DNA of 41,019 nt from CAUUGB01 sp963544615 (GTDB taxonomy: Bacteria; Patescibacteriota; Microgenomatia; UBA1400; PJMF01): positions 1 through 41,019 of the forward strand of contig CAUUGB010000006.1 in assembly GCA_963544615.1 (NCBI GenBank), written 5' to 3'. A program made the translations under genes and the position numbers. Position 1 is the stretch's first letter. Each line of letters opens with the position of its first letter. The notes under the pieces are model-generated. The model had not been told where the DNA came from, searched no databases, and saw only the letters and a list, made by a program, of their open reading frames with translations. Below are positions 23,337-31,303 of this stretch, piece after piece.

Positions 23337-24196
23337 ATTTAATTGTCACTCATCAAGCTCCAGATTTAGATGCCATTACCAGCACCTGGCTGCTGTTGCG
23401 CTTTGATGCGCAGCATTTTGCCGGTTCCAGAGTTGCTTTTGTGCCAGCTGGGACAACAATTAGCAAGGAGCAGTTGGCTCAATTAGGTTTTACTCCAGAA
23501 AAAATTGTTCATGTTGATACTGGTGGAGGTGAATTTGATCATCACAGTGTGGAGCGCGCTGGCAAACAGTATTCAGCAACTAAATTAGTATTTGATCATT
23601 GTGTCCGGGTACATCCAGAGTTGGCAGCCGACCAGGCATTAGTTTTGCTGGTAGCGCATGTGACTGATGTGGATCACTTTGGGGAAGCATTTTGGCCAGA
23701 ACCAAATCATCCTCGTTATGAGTTTATGTTGCATAATATGATTACCGCCATGGACGCCACTGCTTTTCACGATGATGCTAATCAATTGGAGCTGGGTTGC
23801 CGTTTGCTAGATTTTGTCTATCAAGCTATGAAGTTGCGAGTTCGCGCTGAGGAAGAAATTACCAAAGGAGTAGTGTTTAATCTTAAAGATGGTGGACAAG
23901 CACTGGCCATAGAAAGCGGTAACGATGAAGTTTTATCGTTTGCTCAGCGGGCTGGTTATTTGCTAGTAATTAAAAAAGATCCCCAAACCGGTTCAGTGCG
24001 GATTAAAGTTCATCCACGAGCGGCTTTTTCCTTGCAAGTTTTAGCTGATAAAATTATCCCTGCTGATGCTCAGGCGACTTGGTTTTATCACCCCAGTGGA
24101 AAAATGCTCATTAACGGTTCGCGCAAAAATCCTCATTTTGTGCCTTCATCATTGTCTTTGACTCAATTGATGACTTTAGTGAAGCAGGATTATTAA
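23333..24196 (+). CDS. DHH/MYG1-like putative phosphoesterase
   Basis: The 287-residue protein has metal-binding motifs of the DHH/MYG1 superfamily: H7, D11 and D13 in VTHQAPDLDAITS, then HVDTGGGEFDHHSVERAG, then VAHVTDVDHFGE. MYG1 (UPF0160) proteins share the FDHH box and act as 3'-5' exonucleases in eukaryotes, while bacterial DHH proteins cleave oligonucleotides or cyclic dinucleotides; which activity applies here is unknown. A beta-rich C-terminal segment (GYLLVIKKDPQTGSVRIKV) resembles a substrate domain. It overlaps enolase by 4 nt and is followed 13 nt later by a HIT gene, so the three form an operon. Specific function is inferred only at superfamily level. Confidence 0.72.
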   Translation: MNLIVTHQAPDLDAITSTWLLLRFDAQHFAGSRVAFVPAGTTISKEQLAQLGFTPEKIVHVDTGGGEFDHHSVERAGKQYSATKLVFDHCVRVHPELAADQALVLLVAHVTDVDHFGEAFWPEPNHPRYEFMLHNMITAMDATAFHDDANQLELGCRLLDFVYQAMKLRVRAEEEITKGVVFNLKDGGQALAIESGNDEVLSFAQRAGYLLVIKKDPQTGSVRIKVHPRAAFSLQVLADKIIPADAQATWFYHPSGKMLINGSRKNPHFVPSSLSLTQLMTLVKQDY

Positions 24197-24209
24197 AGGA
24201 AGGAATTTT

Positions 24210-24557
24210 ATGAGTGAGTCTAGTCAGGCAAGTATTTTTAGTCAAATTGCTGCAAGAGAAATGCCGGCTAAATTTTATTATGAAGACGAAGAAATTATGG
24301 TGATTAAAGATGTTAACCCGATGGCGCCAGTGCATGTGCTAGTAATTCCTAAACAGCAGTTTGCCACTTTAGAAGACATCCCTCTAGAGAGTGATTTGCC
24401 GGCTAAATTACTAACTGTAGCCAGAAAAGTCGCCAAACAGTTAGGAATTGAAAAAGATTATCGTTTGGTGATGAATGTAGGGAGACGAATTCAACAAGTG
24501 CCTCACGTGCATTTGCATTTAATGGGTGGTTGGAGCCATCCGGAAACTGAAGCTTAA
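24210..24557 (+). CDS. HIT (histidine triad) family protein, HINT-like
   Basis: A 115-residue nucleotide hydrolase or transferase of the HIT family, likely acting on purine nucleoside phosphoramidates or similar substrates in the cytoplasm. The catalytic triad HxHxHxx is visible as VPHVHLHLMGGW close to the C-terminus, and the fold is supported by the IVIPKQQFATLEDI-like region and RLVMNVGRRIQQVPH. The start has a strong Shine-Dalgarno sequence, AAGGAAGGA, 5 nt before the ATG, unlike the leaderless genes nearby. It ends 2 nt before the stop of convergent prfA, leaving no space for a separate terminator. Length and motifs are typical of the HINT group. Confidence 0.95.
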   Translation: MSESSQASIFSQIAAREMPAKFYYEDEEIMVIKDVNPMAPVHVLVIPKQQFATLEDIPLESDLPAKLLTVARKVAKQLGIEKDYRLVMNVGRRIQQVPHVHLHLMGGWSHPETEA

Positions 24558-24559
24558 AA

Positions 24560-25480
24560 TTAATTTTGCTCAGTAGCAGTTAATTTTTGACAAGAGAGCA
24601 TAATTTCGTCAATTTCTCCATCCAGCACCGCTGGCAAATTGTACCAGCTTTTCTCTAAGCGATGGTCAGTAACGCGACTTTGGGGAAAATTAAAAGTGCG
24701 GATTTTTTCTGCTCGCTGCGCTCTACCAATGGCGAGGCGAGCCTGTCCTAATTCTTTTAGGCGCTTTTCTTCTTCAATTTCCCATAATTGTGCTGCTAAC
24801 ATTTCTAAGGCAATTTGGCGATTTTGGCTTTGTTGGCGCTCTTGACGAGCATTAACAATAATCCCGGTGGGCAGATGAGTTAACCGTACCGCAGAATTCA
24901 CTTTATTAACATTTTGGCCTCCGGCTCCTCCACTTCTAGTAAACTGCCAAGACAAATCAGCATCATTAATGGTGACGGCATTAACTCTAACTTCGGGCAG
25001 CACAGCCAAACTAGCGGTAGAAGTGTGAATTCTGCCCGAAGCTTCGGTAGTAGGTACGCGTTGGACTCGGTGTACTCCAGATTCAAAACGGAATAATTGA
25101 TAAGGATGAAAACTTTGCTCACCTATTTGACAAGTTCCAGAAATTTTAATCACATCATCATCTAAAAAGGTAATTTTTAAGCGATGTTTTTCGCTAAAGC
25201 GCAAATATATGCGCAGCAGTTCTCTACTCCAGATTTTTGCTTCTTCTCCACCCGCTCCAGGGCGGACTTCCATAATACAATTAGCCGCGTCAATATTTGG
25301 TGGGGCAGCATTGGTGTTGATTTGCATAGCCTCGCTGGCTGCTTGCAGCGCTTGAATTTGCGCTTGTAAGTCACTAATTTCGCTTTGAGCTAATGGTGCC
25401 AAATCAGGATCATCAAGGAGTTTTTCTGCCTGGCGACATTTTTCTTCTAGTAATTTAATTTGGGCGAAAAAAGGATGCAT
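24560..25480 (-). CDS. prfA: Peptide chain release factor 1, short N-terminus
   Basis: RF1 recognises UAA and UAG and triggers peptide release. The 306-residue protein shows the GGQ motif (residues 187-189, in GGAGGQNVNK) and the codon-recognition tripeptide PTT (143-145) in HRVQRVPTTEASGRIHTS, which marks it as RF1 rather than RF2 (SPF). The GAGGEEAKIW segment and the C-terminal FNFPQSRVTDHR are also present. The N-terminal domain is about 45 residues shorter than in E. coli RF1 (about 360 residues), as in other compact bacteria. A stable hairpin with T-run lies between L31 and this gene, so it probably has its own weak start signal. The stop is 2 nt from convergent HIT. Confidence 0.95.
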   Translation of the reverse strand: MHPFFAQIKLLEEKCRQAEKLLDDPDLAPLAQSEISDLQAQIQALQAASEAMQINTNAAPPNIDAANCIMEVRPGAGGEEAKIWSRELLRIYLRFSEKHRLKITFLDDDVIKISGTCQIGEQSFHPYQLFRFESGVHRVQRVPTTEASGRIHTSTASLAVLPEVRVNAVTINDADLSWQFTRSGGAGGQNVNKVNSAVRLTHLPTGIIVNARQERQQSQNRQIALEMLAAQLWEIEEEKRLKELGQARLAIGRAQRAEKIRTFNFPQSRVTDHRLEKSWYNLPAVLDGEIDEIMLSCQKLTATEQN

Positions 25481-25493
25481 AAATGATTTTTTT

Positions 25494-25538
25494 ACTAAAA
25501 AACCAGGTTTCGAGCTCTGTCACTCTTATCACCTGGTT
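25494..25538 (-). terminator. Rho-independent terminator between L31 and prfA
   Basis: On the minus strand AACCAGGT (25538-25531) pairs with ACCTGGTT (25508-25501) and is followed by a TTTTT tract. It terminates the L31 transcript or attenuates readthrough into prfA. Confidence 0.75.
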
Positions 25539-25550
25539 GCCTAGGAATCA

Positions 25551-25931
25551 CTACTTATCACTTGATTTTTTTTCTAGTGTTTTAGCTTTCTTTTTAGCTT
25601 TTTCATTGGCTAGTTTAGCGTTACCCAAAACTTGCTTAAAAGATAATCGGGGGGCATTTTTAGCCTTGATTTCTTGCTGTTTTTTAGCTTTTTTTGCTAA
25701 TTGTTGAGCTTGAGCTTTCTTTTGCAGTTCAGCCGAGCGCGCCATTTTGTTTTTGAATTTATCTAGGCGTCCTTCGGTATCAACAAATCTTTCCTCCCCA
25801 GTAAAAAATGGATGGCAGGCACTACAAATATCAACTTGCATTTGCGCGACACTAGCATAGGTGGTAAAACTATTGCCACAAGCGCATTTTACCTGGCACT
25901 CAACCCATTTTGGATGAATATTCTTTTTCAT
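25551..25931 (-). CDS. rpmE: Ribosomal protein L31 with long basic C-terminal extension
   Basis: L31 bridges the two ribosomal subunits. The first 65 residues are canonical, with MKKNIHPKW at the start, zinc ligands C16, C18, C36 and C39 (KCACGN and CSACHPF), and GRLDKF. The gene encodes 126 residues, about twice the normal 66-75, because of a Lys/Ala/Gln-rich tail from about residue 66 to the end that looks helical and disordered. The tail has no recognised domain. The ATG is preceded by an extended -10 element. L31 and prfA are commonly adjacent in bacteria, but a terminator separates them here. Confidence 0.93.
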   Translation of the reverse strand: MKKNIHPKWVECQVKCACGNSFTTYASVAQMQVDICSACHPFFTGEERFVDTEGRLDKFKNKMARSAELQKKAQAQQLAKKAKKQQEIKAKNAPRLSFKQVLGNAKLANEKAKKKAKTLEKKSSDK

Positions 25932-25945
25932 AAACTAGAATGGCT

Positions 25946-25954
25946 ATTATATCA
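25946..25954 (-). promoter_or_regulatory. Extended -10 promoter of L31
   Basis: The minus-strand nonamer TGATATAAT ends 14 nt before the L31 ATG, giving a leader of about 8 nt without Shine-Dalgarno sequence. The same nonamer precedes the TPM-domain gene. Confidence 0.6.
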
Positions 25955-25978
25955 TAAAAACTCTTTAGAGGGGGCAAA

Positions 25979-26518
25979 CTATTCGCCCAGTTGTAATTTA
26001 TCGCCTACTTTTAAGTTAAGCAATTTGCTGTGGCCAGCGGGTAATTCGAGAACAATATTAGCTCGGCGAGTGCAAGTGTATAAAGGAAGATTGGCAATTG
26101 GCGTGTTGGGGGCAGGAAAGGGCACATGCTCCATAATTTCTACCAAAGTATTGTTGTCAAAATAAAGAATATCTAGGGGAAACTGCATGTCAACCATCCA
26201 AAAAGTATGAAAAGTTCTCACAGGGAGAACAAACAGCATGCCATCACTGCCCAATTTATCTCTGCCAGAAAGACCTAGTTGAATGGAACCAGGCCGATTA
26301 ACTAACTCTACTTGCATTTGGACATTAGCTAAATTTATTTTAATCAGCTGATGGTCGGCGAGTTGATTTAAGTTAGCATGTAAACGACTTGACCCATAAA
26401 AAAAATAGCGCCCGGCTAACCACCACCCTAGCCAAGCCAAAGCTAAAACCACCCCGCCAATAATGGCGCGGATAATAATTTGAGGTTTTTGATACCACTT
26501 AACTGTTTTAAGTTGCAT
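25979..26518 (-). CDS. DUF192 family membrane-anchored protein
   Basis: The 179-residue protein has an N-terminal hydrophobic helix (about residues 14-33, IIRAIIGGVVLALAWLGWWL) and an exported C-terminal domain. That domain is DUF192-like: VELVNRPGSIQLGLSGR near its start, GMLFVLPVRTFHTFWMVDM, then FPLDILYFDNNTLVEI and the C-terminal VLELPAGHS. DUF192 proteins are beta-barrel-like exported proteins of unknown biochemical role in bacteria and archaea. The ATG overlaps the recF stop by 11 nt, which suggests translational coupling, with GGAAA immediately upstream. Assignment to the family is good, function is not known. Confidence 0.88.
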   Translation of the reverse strand: MQLKTVKWYQKPQIIIRAIIGGVVLALAWLGWWLAGRYFFYGSSRLHANLNQLADHQLIKINLANVQMQVELVNRPGSIQLGLSGRDKLGSDGMLFVLPVRTFHTFWMVDMQFPLDILYFDNNTLVEIMEHVPFPAPNTPIANLPLYTCTRRANIVLELPAGHSKLLNLKVGDKLQLGE

Positions 26519-27566
26519 TTTCCAGATTTAAGAGTTGAGCATTCTTACCCCATAATTCTATCATATTATCAGTAGCGGTGACTAAGGTTTGCTGTTGACA
26601 GCTTAAAGCATAAACCAGCTTTTTAGCTTCTTGGTCGAGTTCAGAGCAGATATCGTCTAAAAGTAGCAGTGGCTGTGAGGTAGTTTGCGATTTTAAGTAA
26701 GCTAATTCAATCATTTTTAACCATAAAACTGCGAGGCGGTGCTGTCCTCTAGAGCCATAAGTTAGCAGTGATTTGGGGGTGTTTTGACCACTAAAGTAGT
26801 AATCAATATCAAAATCATCTTTTTGCGGACCTAGCAAACTAAAGCCACAGGCGATTTCTTTTTTTTGATAAGTTTCAATAGTGGCGGCATTGACTGGTTG
26901 ATGGTAATAATTGAGATGAAATTGGCTAAAAATTTGCTGCTGGGTATTGGCAAAATCAATAAATTTTTGTCGCTGTTGCTGGATGGTTTGGCTGAATTGA
27001 ATTAATTGTTGATTGTAATATTCTAGTGTGTCTGGGGGTAATTTGCCCAATTTAATATCAGTGAGAGTTTTGTTACGGCGGATAATAATTTGAGCACATT
27101 TTTTAATACTTTCGCGGTAAGGCAGACTCACTAGGGCTAAAGGAGAGTTAAGATAATCGCGTCTTCTCACAGCAGAGCCTTCAATGAGGCGTAAATCTTC
27201 GGGACGAAAGCAGGCTGCCAGGAGATTGCCGATAAAGCGTGGGGCACTTAAGTTGGTTTTATTAATGCTGAAAGTTTTTACTCTGACTTTTTTACCTGCT
27301 AAGTTGCCGGTGGTGAGAGTAACTCCCAGCCTAGTTTGATCATCCAAAAGGCCAAACACTCGTGCGAGTGGCTGGGCAAAGCGCAACATTTGTTCAGTTT
27401 TTTTTGCTCGAAAGCTTTTGCCACTGCTCAGCAAATAAATTGCTTCTAAAACAGTGGTTTTGCCACAACCATTTTTGCCAGATAAAAGATTAATTCCCGA
27501 AGAAAAAGTCAGAGTTTTTTGCCTAAATTGGCGAAAATCTTGCAGATAGAGTTTATTGAGAATCAT
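26508..27566 (-). CDS. recF: DNA replication and repair protein RecF
   Basis: RecF is an SMC-like ATPase that loads RecA at gaps in damaged DNA. The 352-residue protein begins MILNKLYLQDFRQFR, the family's N-terminal strand, then Walker A GKNGCGKTT (residues 30-38), the ABC-type signature SRGQHRL in LLTYGSRGQHRLAVL, and Walker B LLLLDDICSELD. Length is normal. The gene follows a strong terminator on the same strand, so its own promoter lies within the 15-nt gap or transcription reads through; no obvious -10 is visible. It overlaps the DUF192 gene. recF is usually found next to dnaN or gyrB, which are absent here. Confidence 0.93.
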   Translation of the reverse strand: MILNKLYLQDFRQFRQKTLTFSSGINLLSGKNGCGKTTVLEAIYLLSSGKSFRAKKTEQMLRFAQPLARVFGLLDDQTRLGVTLTTGNLAGKKVRVKTFSINKTNLSAPRFIGNLLAACFRPEDLRLIEGSAVRRRDYLNSPLALVSLPYRESIKKCAQIIIRRNKTLTDIKLGKLPPDTLEYYNQQLIQFSQTIQQQRQKFIDFANTQQQIFSQFHLNYYHQPVNAATIETYQKKEIACGFSLLGPQKDDFDIDYYFSGQNTPKSLLTYGSRGQHRLAVLWLKMIELAYLKSQTTSQPLLLLDDICSELDQEAKKLVYALSCQQQTLVTATDNMIELWGKNAQLLNLENAT

Positions 27567-27583
27567 CTTCGCAAAATCAACAA

Positions 27584-27608
27584 AAAACCCCGGATAAACC
27601 GGGGTTTT
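27584..27608 (-). terminator. Strong Rho-independent terminator
   Basis: AAAACCCCGG and CCGGGGTTTT form a perfect 10-bp stem with a 5-nt loop, followed by a T-rich tail on the minus strand. It closes the 67-residue gene upstream of recF. Confidence 0.85.
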
Positions 27609-27625
27609 ATTTATTAGTGATAAAT

Positions 27626-27829
27626 TTATTTAGCCTTTTTTAATACTGGCATACCAGTACGAGCGGTCTCCACCACACTGTAACCTGCTGGTACTTCTGG
27701 CAAAGAACCTTCACGTTCCTCACGGGCAAAGAAATAAATCCTTTGTTTGCGCCCATTTTTGAGGGTCACTTCTTTAGTGTGGAGAAAATAGGCTTGACCT
27801 TTTTTGTTGGTATAGCTATATGCTGCCAT
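27626..27829 (-). CDS. Conserved small protein of unknown function (67 aa)
   Basis: The 67-residue product is basic and has a beta-rich centre: YSYTNKKGQAYFLHTK, then GRKQRIYFFARE, then PAGYSVVETARTGMPVL, ending in KKAK. Proteins with this pattern recur in Patescibacteria and some other bacteria without a known role; this is from memory and not a database match. There is no membrane segment. The ATG at 27829 is chosen over one six codons upstream because AAAGGTGAG, a good Shine-Dalgarno sequence, stands directly before it and only this start gives the expected N-terminus. It is followed by a strong terminator, so it is a single-gene unit. Confidence 0.75.
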   Translation of the reverse strand: MAAYSYTNKKGQAYFLHTKEVTLKNGRKQRIYFFAREEREGSLPEVPAGYSVVETARTGMPVLKKAK

Positions 27830-27850
27830 CTCACCTTTCTGTTCCAATTT

Positions 27851-27859
27851 ATAATACCA
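27851..27859 (-). promoter_or_regulatory. Extended -10 promoter of the 67-aa gene
   Basis: Minus-strand TGGTATTAT ends 21 nt before the ATG, giving a leader of about 15 nt that contains a Shine-Dalgarno sequence. A TTGACA at 27893-27888 lies 31 nt further upstream and may belong to an alternative start. Confidence 0.45.
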
Positions 27860-27901
27860 CCTCGAGTCTATCCTTAATATTTACTCTTGTCAAGAGGCAG
27901 A

Positions 27902-28387
27902 TTATTTTTCTGCCTGGATTTCACCACTTAAAACCACTTGTTCTCCCAGGCGTACTTGAATTTGCAAGGGCAGTTTATCGCTGCTGACAGCAGCAGAAGC
28001 AGTGAGCCCGCCTTTACCCACGCTGAGGGTATCGGCTTTAACAAAGTCACTTGCTAGCGCGTCTTTTAAATAGAGGGTATAAACTTGATTGTTGTCAACC
28101 GCTAAATTAGCATTCACAGAAAAGAAAACTTTGCCATTTTTACTTTCGTAGCGAATTTCACCTATGCCACTGCCAGTCATTTTAATGGTTTTATAATTAC
28201 CCATACCTTTTTGGAGATTTTCTAAGGTAGCCAATTCACTGGCAGAAAGATTTTCAATTTCTTGACCGGCGGTAACTTCTGGTGGAGTGAGGGGTGTTTT
28301 GGTGCGATTTTGATACCAGCGTACTCCTAAGAATAGCAAAACTAAAACCGCAATGGTTGGTAAAATAAGTGGTAAATATTTCTTCAT
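27902..28387 (-). CDS. Membrane-anchored exported protein of unknown function
   Basis: The 161-residue protein has a signal-anchor helix (about residues 5-24, LPLILPTIAVLVLLFLGVRW), a Thr/Pro linker, and an exported beta-rich domain with repeated strands (FFSVNANLAV, YTLYLKDALA, LQIQVRLGEQVVLSGEIQ). The pattern resembles small beta-sandwich modules that sense or bind extracellular ligands, but no named family was recognised. The ATG at 28387 was preferred over one eight codons upstream because it starts directly before the membrane helix and follows AAGGA. An extended -10 element ends 10 nt before it. It is upstream of the 67-aa gene on the same strand. Confidence 0.7.
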   Translation of the reverse strand: MKKYLPLILPTIAVLVLLFLGVRWYQNRTKTPLTPPEVTAGQEIENLSASELATLENLQKGMGNYKTIKMTGSGIGEIRYESKNGKVFFSVNANLAVDNNQVYTLYLKDALASDFVKADTLSVGKGGLTASAAVSSDKLPLQIQVRLGEQVVLSGEIQAEK

Positions 28388-28397
28388 AACTAATCCT

Positions 28398-28406
28398 TTT
28401 ATATCA
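28398..28406 (-). promoter_or_regulatory. Possible extended -10 promoter
   Basis: Minus-strand TGATATAAA ends 10 nt before the ATG of the membrane-anchored protein. It overlaps an AAGGA that could serve as Shine-Dalgarno sequence only if the transcript started further upstream. Confidence 0.4.
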
Positions 28407-28411
28407 CACAC

Positions 28412-28673
28412 TAGCTAATATTCTCTATATTATCTAGTTTTTGTCAAGTAGGAAAATGTTATGGAGGGACATTTTTTATTGGTGACGATTAAAGACTTAA
28501 GGGTAATAAGTGAAATGTAGCAATGGAAAAAATATCTTAAAAAAAGATGATATGCTGTTGTTGCATGCACCCCCTTTGATAACAGGGTTGGTAAGCCAAT
28601 TTCGTGATGATTGCTAGTTGTAGTAGGCAGAACTGTATGTCGCCTATGAGGGAAATTCAATTAGCTATTTGAG
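28412..28673. other. Gene-free stretch with one repeat copy
   Basis: AT-rich spacer between two minus-strand units. Apart from the -10 region above and one 26-nt repeat copy (28605-28630), it contains no supported gene or terminator. A TTGACA on the minus strand at 28447-28442 has no -10 partner at 16-18 nt. Confidence 0.4.
28605..28630 (+). repeat. Imperfect 26-nt direct repeat, copy 1
   Basis: TGATGATTGCTAGTTGTAG plus TAGGCAG matches the copy at 31304-31329 at 20 of 26 positions; all six differences are transitions. The two copies flank the MBOAT/SGNH gene pair. Confidence 0.45.
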
Positions 28674-29708
28674 TTAGTACTTATAGCCATCAACATTGTG
28701 GCTTAAATATCCCTGCTCAATTAGTTTTTGCAAAAGCAAATAACTAAATACTTTGGCGCCATTTTTATTCAAATGGTCGGCATCATTAAAAAATAATGCT
28801 TGTCTGGAAAAATTAGTTTGCTGGGTGAAATCAAAGTAAGGGATTTTGCCTAAATCAATTTTGGCTAATTGATTGTAAATGTAAACACTTTTGTAGTTTG
28901 CTGGCAAGGCATTTTCGAGCTCGTTGTAAACTGGAATAGTAATTAAAATTGGTCGCCAATGATGTAGCTGGCAATAAGCTAAAAGTTCTTTGAGGGTTTG
29001 AAGGTTTTGAGCAAAATATTGTTGACTTAATTTAGTGCTTTCGTGTGACCAGGGTTGGCTAACAAAATCAATTTGTTCTGGCTTGATATGATTGACTAGT
29101 TCGGCTTCATTAGAGGCTAAATAAGCCTGAATAGTTTCAACGAGATTAAAATCATCATTAAGTTCAATTTTATTGGTGGCTGATGGTGGATGGTGAGCAG
29201 TTTTTATAGCTTGCTGATAATCTTGGCGTATTTGTGCAAATGACTGTAAAAATGGACAAAGATGTTTTTGTAGGTAAAAACTAATATTTAATTTGGGAAT
29301 TAAGAAAGGACTCATTTTGTTGTAATAAGTTGTTTGTAAATTATCTAAACGATGTGGTGGTTGTAGTGAGAAAGCAATATGAGAAATATCAATAATAATG
29401 AGAGCAGAGGGAGCAATTTGCTGGTGATATTGTTTTAAGGACGCCAAGTAATAGGGGAGTTTAGCTCCATGCTCACTTAAATTAATGGCTGGCAGCTGAT
29501 AATTGGCAAAGTCAATACCCAGTTTTGCGTGGGAATTGCCCAAAGCGACAATTTGATAAGGATTTTCTCTGGGTGGATAAGGAGCAAAGACATAAGTAAC
29601 AGGTTCTCTTTTTTGTTTGGTGAACAAAAAATGTGTTTGATCGAATATACAAATTAGCATTAAAGCGCTCATGGCTAAAATTGTTAATTTAACAATTAAA
29701 TGACGCAT
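28674..29708 (-). CDS. SGNH-type protein, partner of MBOAT acyltransferase (AlgX/DltD-like)
   Basis: The 344-residue protein starts with a membrane anchor (about residues 7-24) followed by an exported domain. The SGNH-hydrolase signature is visible: VALGNSHAKLGIDF (block I with Ser) near residue 58, and NDADHLNKNGAKVF (block V, DxxH) near residue 320, which together supply the catalytic triad. Proteins of this type accept an acyl group from a membrane MBOAT protein and transfer it to a surface polymer, as in alginate acetylation or teichoic acid D-alanylation. It starts 2 nt after the MBOAT gene. Substrate is not known; acetylation of the surface glycan made elsewhere in this window is plausible. 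Confidence 0.82.
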   Translation of the reverse strand: MRHLIVKLTILAMSALMLICIFDQTHFLFTKQKREPVTYVFAPYPPRENPYQIVALGNSHAKLGIDFANYQLPAINLSEHGAKLPYYLASLKQYHQQIAPSALIIIDISHIAFSLQPPHRLDNLQTTYYNKMSPFLIPKLNISFYLQKHLCPFLQSFAQIRQDYQQAIKTAHHPPSATNKIELNDDFNLVETIQAYLASNEAELVNHIKPEQIDFVSQPWSHESTKLSQQYFAQNLQTLKELLAYCQLHHWRPILITIPVYNELENALPANYKSVYIYNQLAKIDLGKIPYFDFTQQTNFSRQALFFNDADHLNKNGAKVFSYLLLQKLIEQGYLSHNVDGYKY

Positions 29709-29710
29709 AA

Positions 29711-31186
29711 TTAAAATTGAAAATAAATAAATGGTTCTACTTGGCTAGGTTTGAGCATAATTAACATCACTATTATTAGAATATAAAATGCATAGCGCCA
29801 AATTGGTTTTTGGTGTGAAAACCATTGCTGTAATTGATGATTGGCTGCTAACTTTTCATAAGTTAAGATAGCTAAAAAACAAAAAATAGCAATGGCCATT
29901 TCTAAATAATTAGCAGCAAATAATTGTTTTAAGGTAGCTTGAATGTAATCAACAGCAATAATGTTTTTTATGCCAGTGAAAAAATAACGTATCACGTAAA
30001 AAGCTTGTTGTAAATTGTTGGCTCTAAAAAAAATCCAGCCAAAAGTAACTACTATATTGGTGTAAATAATACGCAGTATCATTGGACAATGCCAAGTAAA
30101 GGAAATTTTTTTGCTTAATGTTTTTATCAAGCGCTCTATAATGATGACTATCCCAAAATAAAGTCCCCAAAAAACAAAGTGCCAACTGGCGCCATGCCAT
30201 AGTCCGCAAAGGAGAAAAACTATCATCAGATTAGCACATTGGCGCGCCAAGCCTCGACGATTTCCACCTAAAGGGATATAAACATAATTCATAAAGAAAT
30301 TAGAAAGTGAAATATGCCAACGGCGCCAAAAGTTGCTAACACTAATGGCAAGATAGGGAGTGGTAAAGTTCTTGCTTAAATTAAAACCCAGCATTTTAGC
30401 ACTGCCCCGAGCAATATCACTGTAACCGGAAAAATCACCATAGATTTGCCATGAAAAAGCGTAAGTGGCAATTATTAGCGATAACCCTTTAGGATAGAAA
30501 TCTAAACCTATAGGCGAGCTTAAATTAATTTGCTCATACACCCTATTAACTACCAGGGCCAAATTATCGGCAATTACCATTTTCTTAAAGAGACCCAAGG
30601 CAATTAGTTTCAACCCACAAACACTTTGTGCATAATTATATTGACGCTTTTTGTTGAATTGAGGTAATAAATTTTGACTGCGCTCAATTGGGCCAGCTAC
30701 TAACTGAGGAAAAAAGGTAACAAATAAAGCAAAAAGAAAAATATTTTTTTCGGCGGGAATTTTTTTCTTATAAACATCGATTAAATAACCCACTGACTGC
30801 AAAGTGTAGAAAGAAATACCCACTGGTAAAAGCAAATTTAATTCTGGTAATTTTAAGGTTAAGTTGACCCATGAGAATATTTGATTAAGAGTGTAGTTGA
30901 AAAATCCCAGGTACTTAAACACTGCGAGGATACCCAAATTTACTCCTAACGTCACTGCAAGAATGAGCTTTTTTCTTTGAGGATATTTGCTAAAAGCTAA
31001 AGCAGCAGTGTAACTGGTAATAATGGTTAGTATTATTAGCAGTAAGTATGCTGGTTTCCAAGAAGCATAAAAATAGAAGCTAACAAGTAGTAAAAACGCT
31101 AAACGCCAGCACTGATGATGAATTTGCCAGTAAGTTATATAAACAAAAACAAAAAAAACTAAATATGATAAAGAGTTGAATAGCAT
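29711..31186 (-). CDS. MBOAT family O-acyltransferase (AlgI-like)
   Basis: The 491-residue polytopic membrane protein has roughly ten to twelve helices. The family core is clear: LLPVGISFYTLQSVGYLID, FPQLVAGPIERSQNLLPQF, the SNFWRRWHISLSNF segment and the catalytic His in CGLWHGASWHFVFWG. This is the AlgI/DltB branch, which passes acyl groups from a cytoplasmic donor to the outside. The next gene on the strand, 2 nt later, codes for the SGNH-type partner, the arrangement seen for AlgI with AlgJ or AlgX. A -35-like TTGAAC 18 nt from TACCAT could give a transcript starting close to the ATG, but this promoter is weak. Confidence 0.93.
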   Translation of the reverse strand: MLFNSLSYLVFFVFVYITYWQIHHQCWRLAFLLLVSFYFYASWKPAYLLLIILTIITSYTAALAFSKYPQRKKLILAVTLGVNLGILAVFKYLGFFNYTLNQIFSWVNLTLKLPELNLLLPVGISFYTLQSVGYLIDVYKKKIPAEKNIFLFALFVTFFPQLVAGPIERSQNLLPQFNKKRQYNYAQSVCGLKLIALGLFKKMVIADNLALVVNRVYEQINLSSPIGLDFYPKGLSLIIATYAFSWQIYGDFSGYSDIARGSAKMLGFNLSKNFTTPYLAISVSNFWRRWHISLSNFFMNYVYIPLGGNRRGLARQCANLMIVFLLCGLWHGASWHFVFWGLYFGIVIIIERLIKTLSKKISFTWHCPMILRIIYTNIVVTFGWIFFRANNLQQAFYVIRYFFTGIKNIIAVDYIQATLKQLFAANYLEMAIAIFCFLAILTYEKLAANHQLQQWFSHQKPIWRYAFYILIIVMLIMLKPSQVEPFIYFQF

Positions 31187-31303
31187 AATTAAATGATGGT
31201 ATTAAGCAAATGTAGGCATGTTCAACTAACTAGCAATCAATTAGCAAGCTAATGAAACGTAAGGCATGCAGTATATTTTTAATAAAAAAATAGCAGTGAA
31301 TTT

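Noticed and set aside
27888..27893. TTGACA on the minus strand as -35 of the 67-aa gene
   Set aside because: It is 31 nt from the extended -10 chosen; the alternative partner TAGACT at 17 nt is weak, so no firm call was made.
28430..28660. 76-codon minus-strand frame in the spacer upstream of the SGNH gene's 3' end
   Set aside because: Composition is not protein-like, there is no start signal, and it contains the repeat copy.
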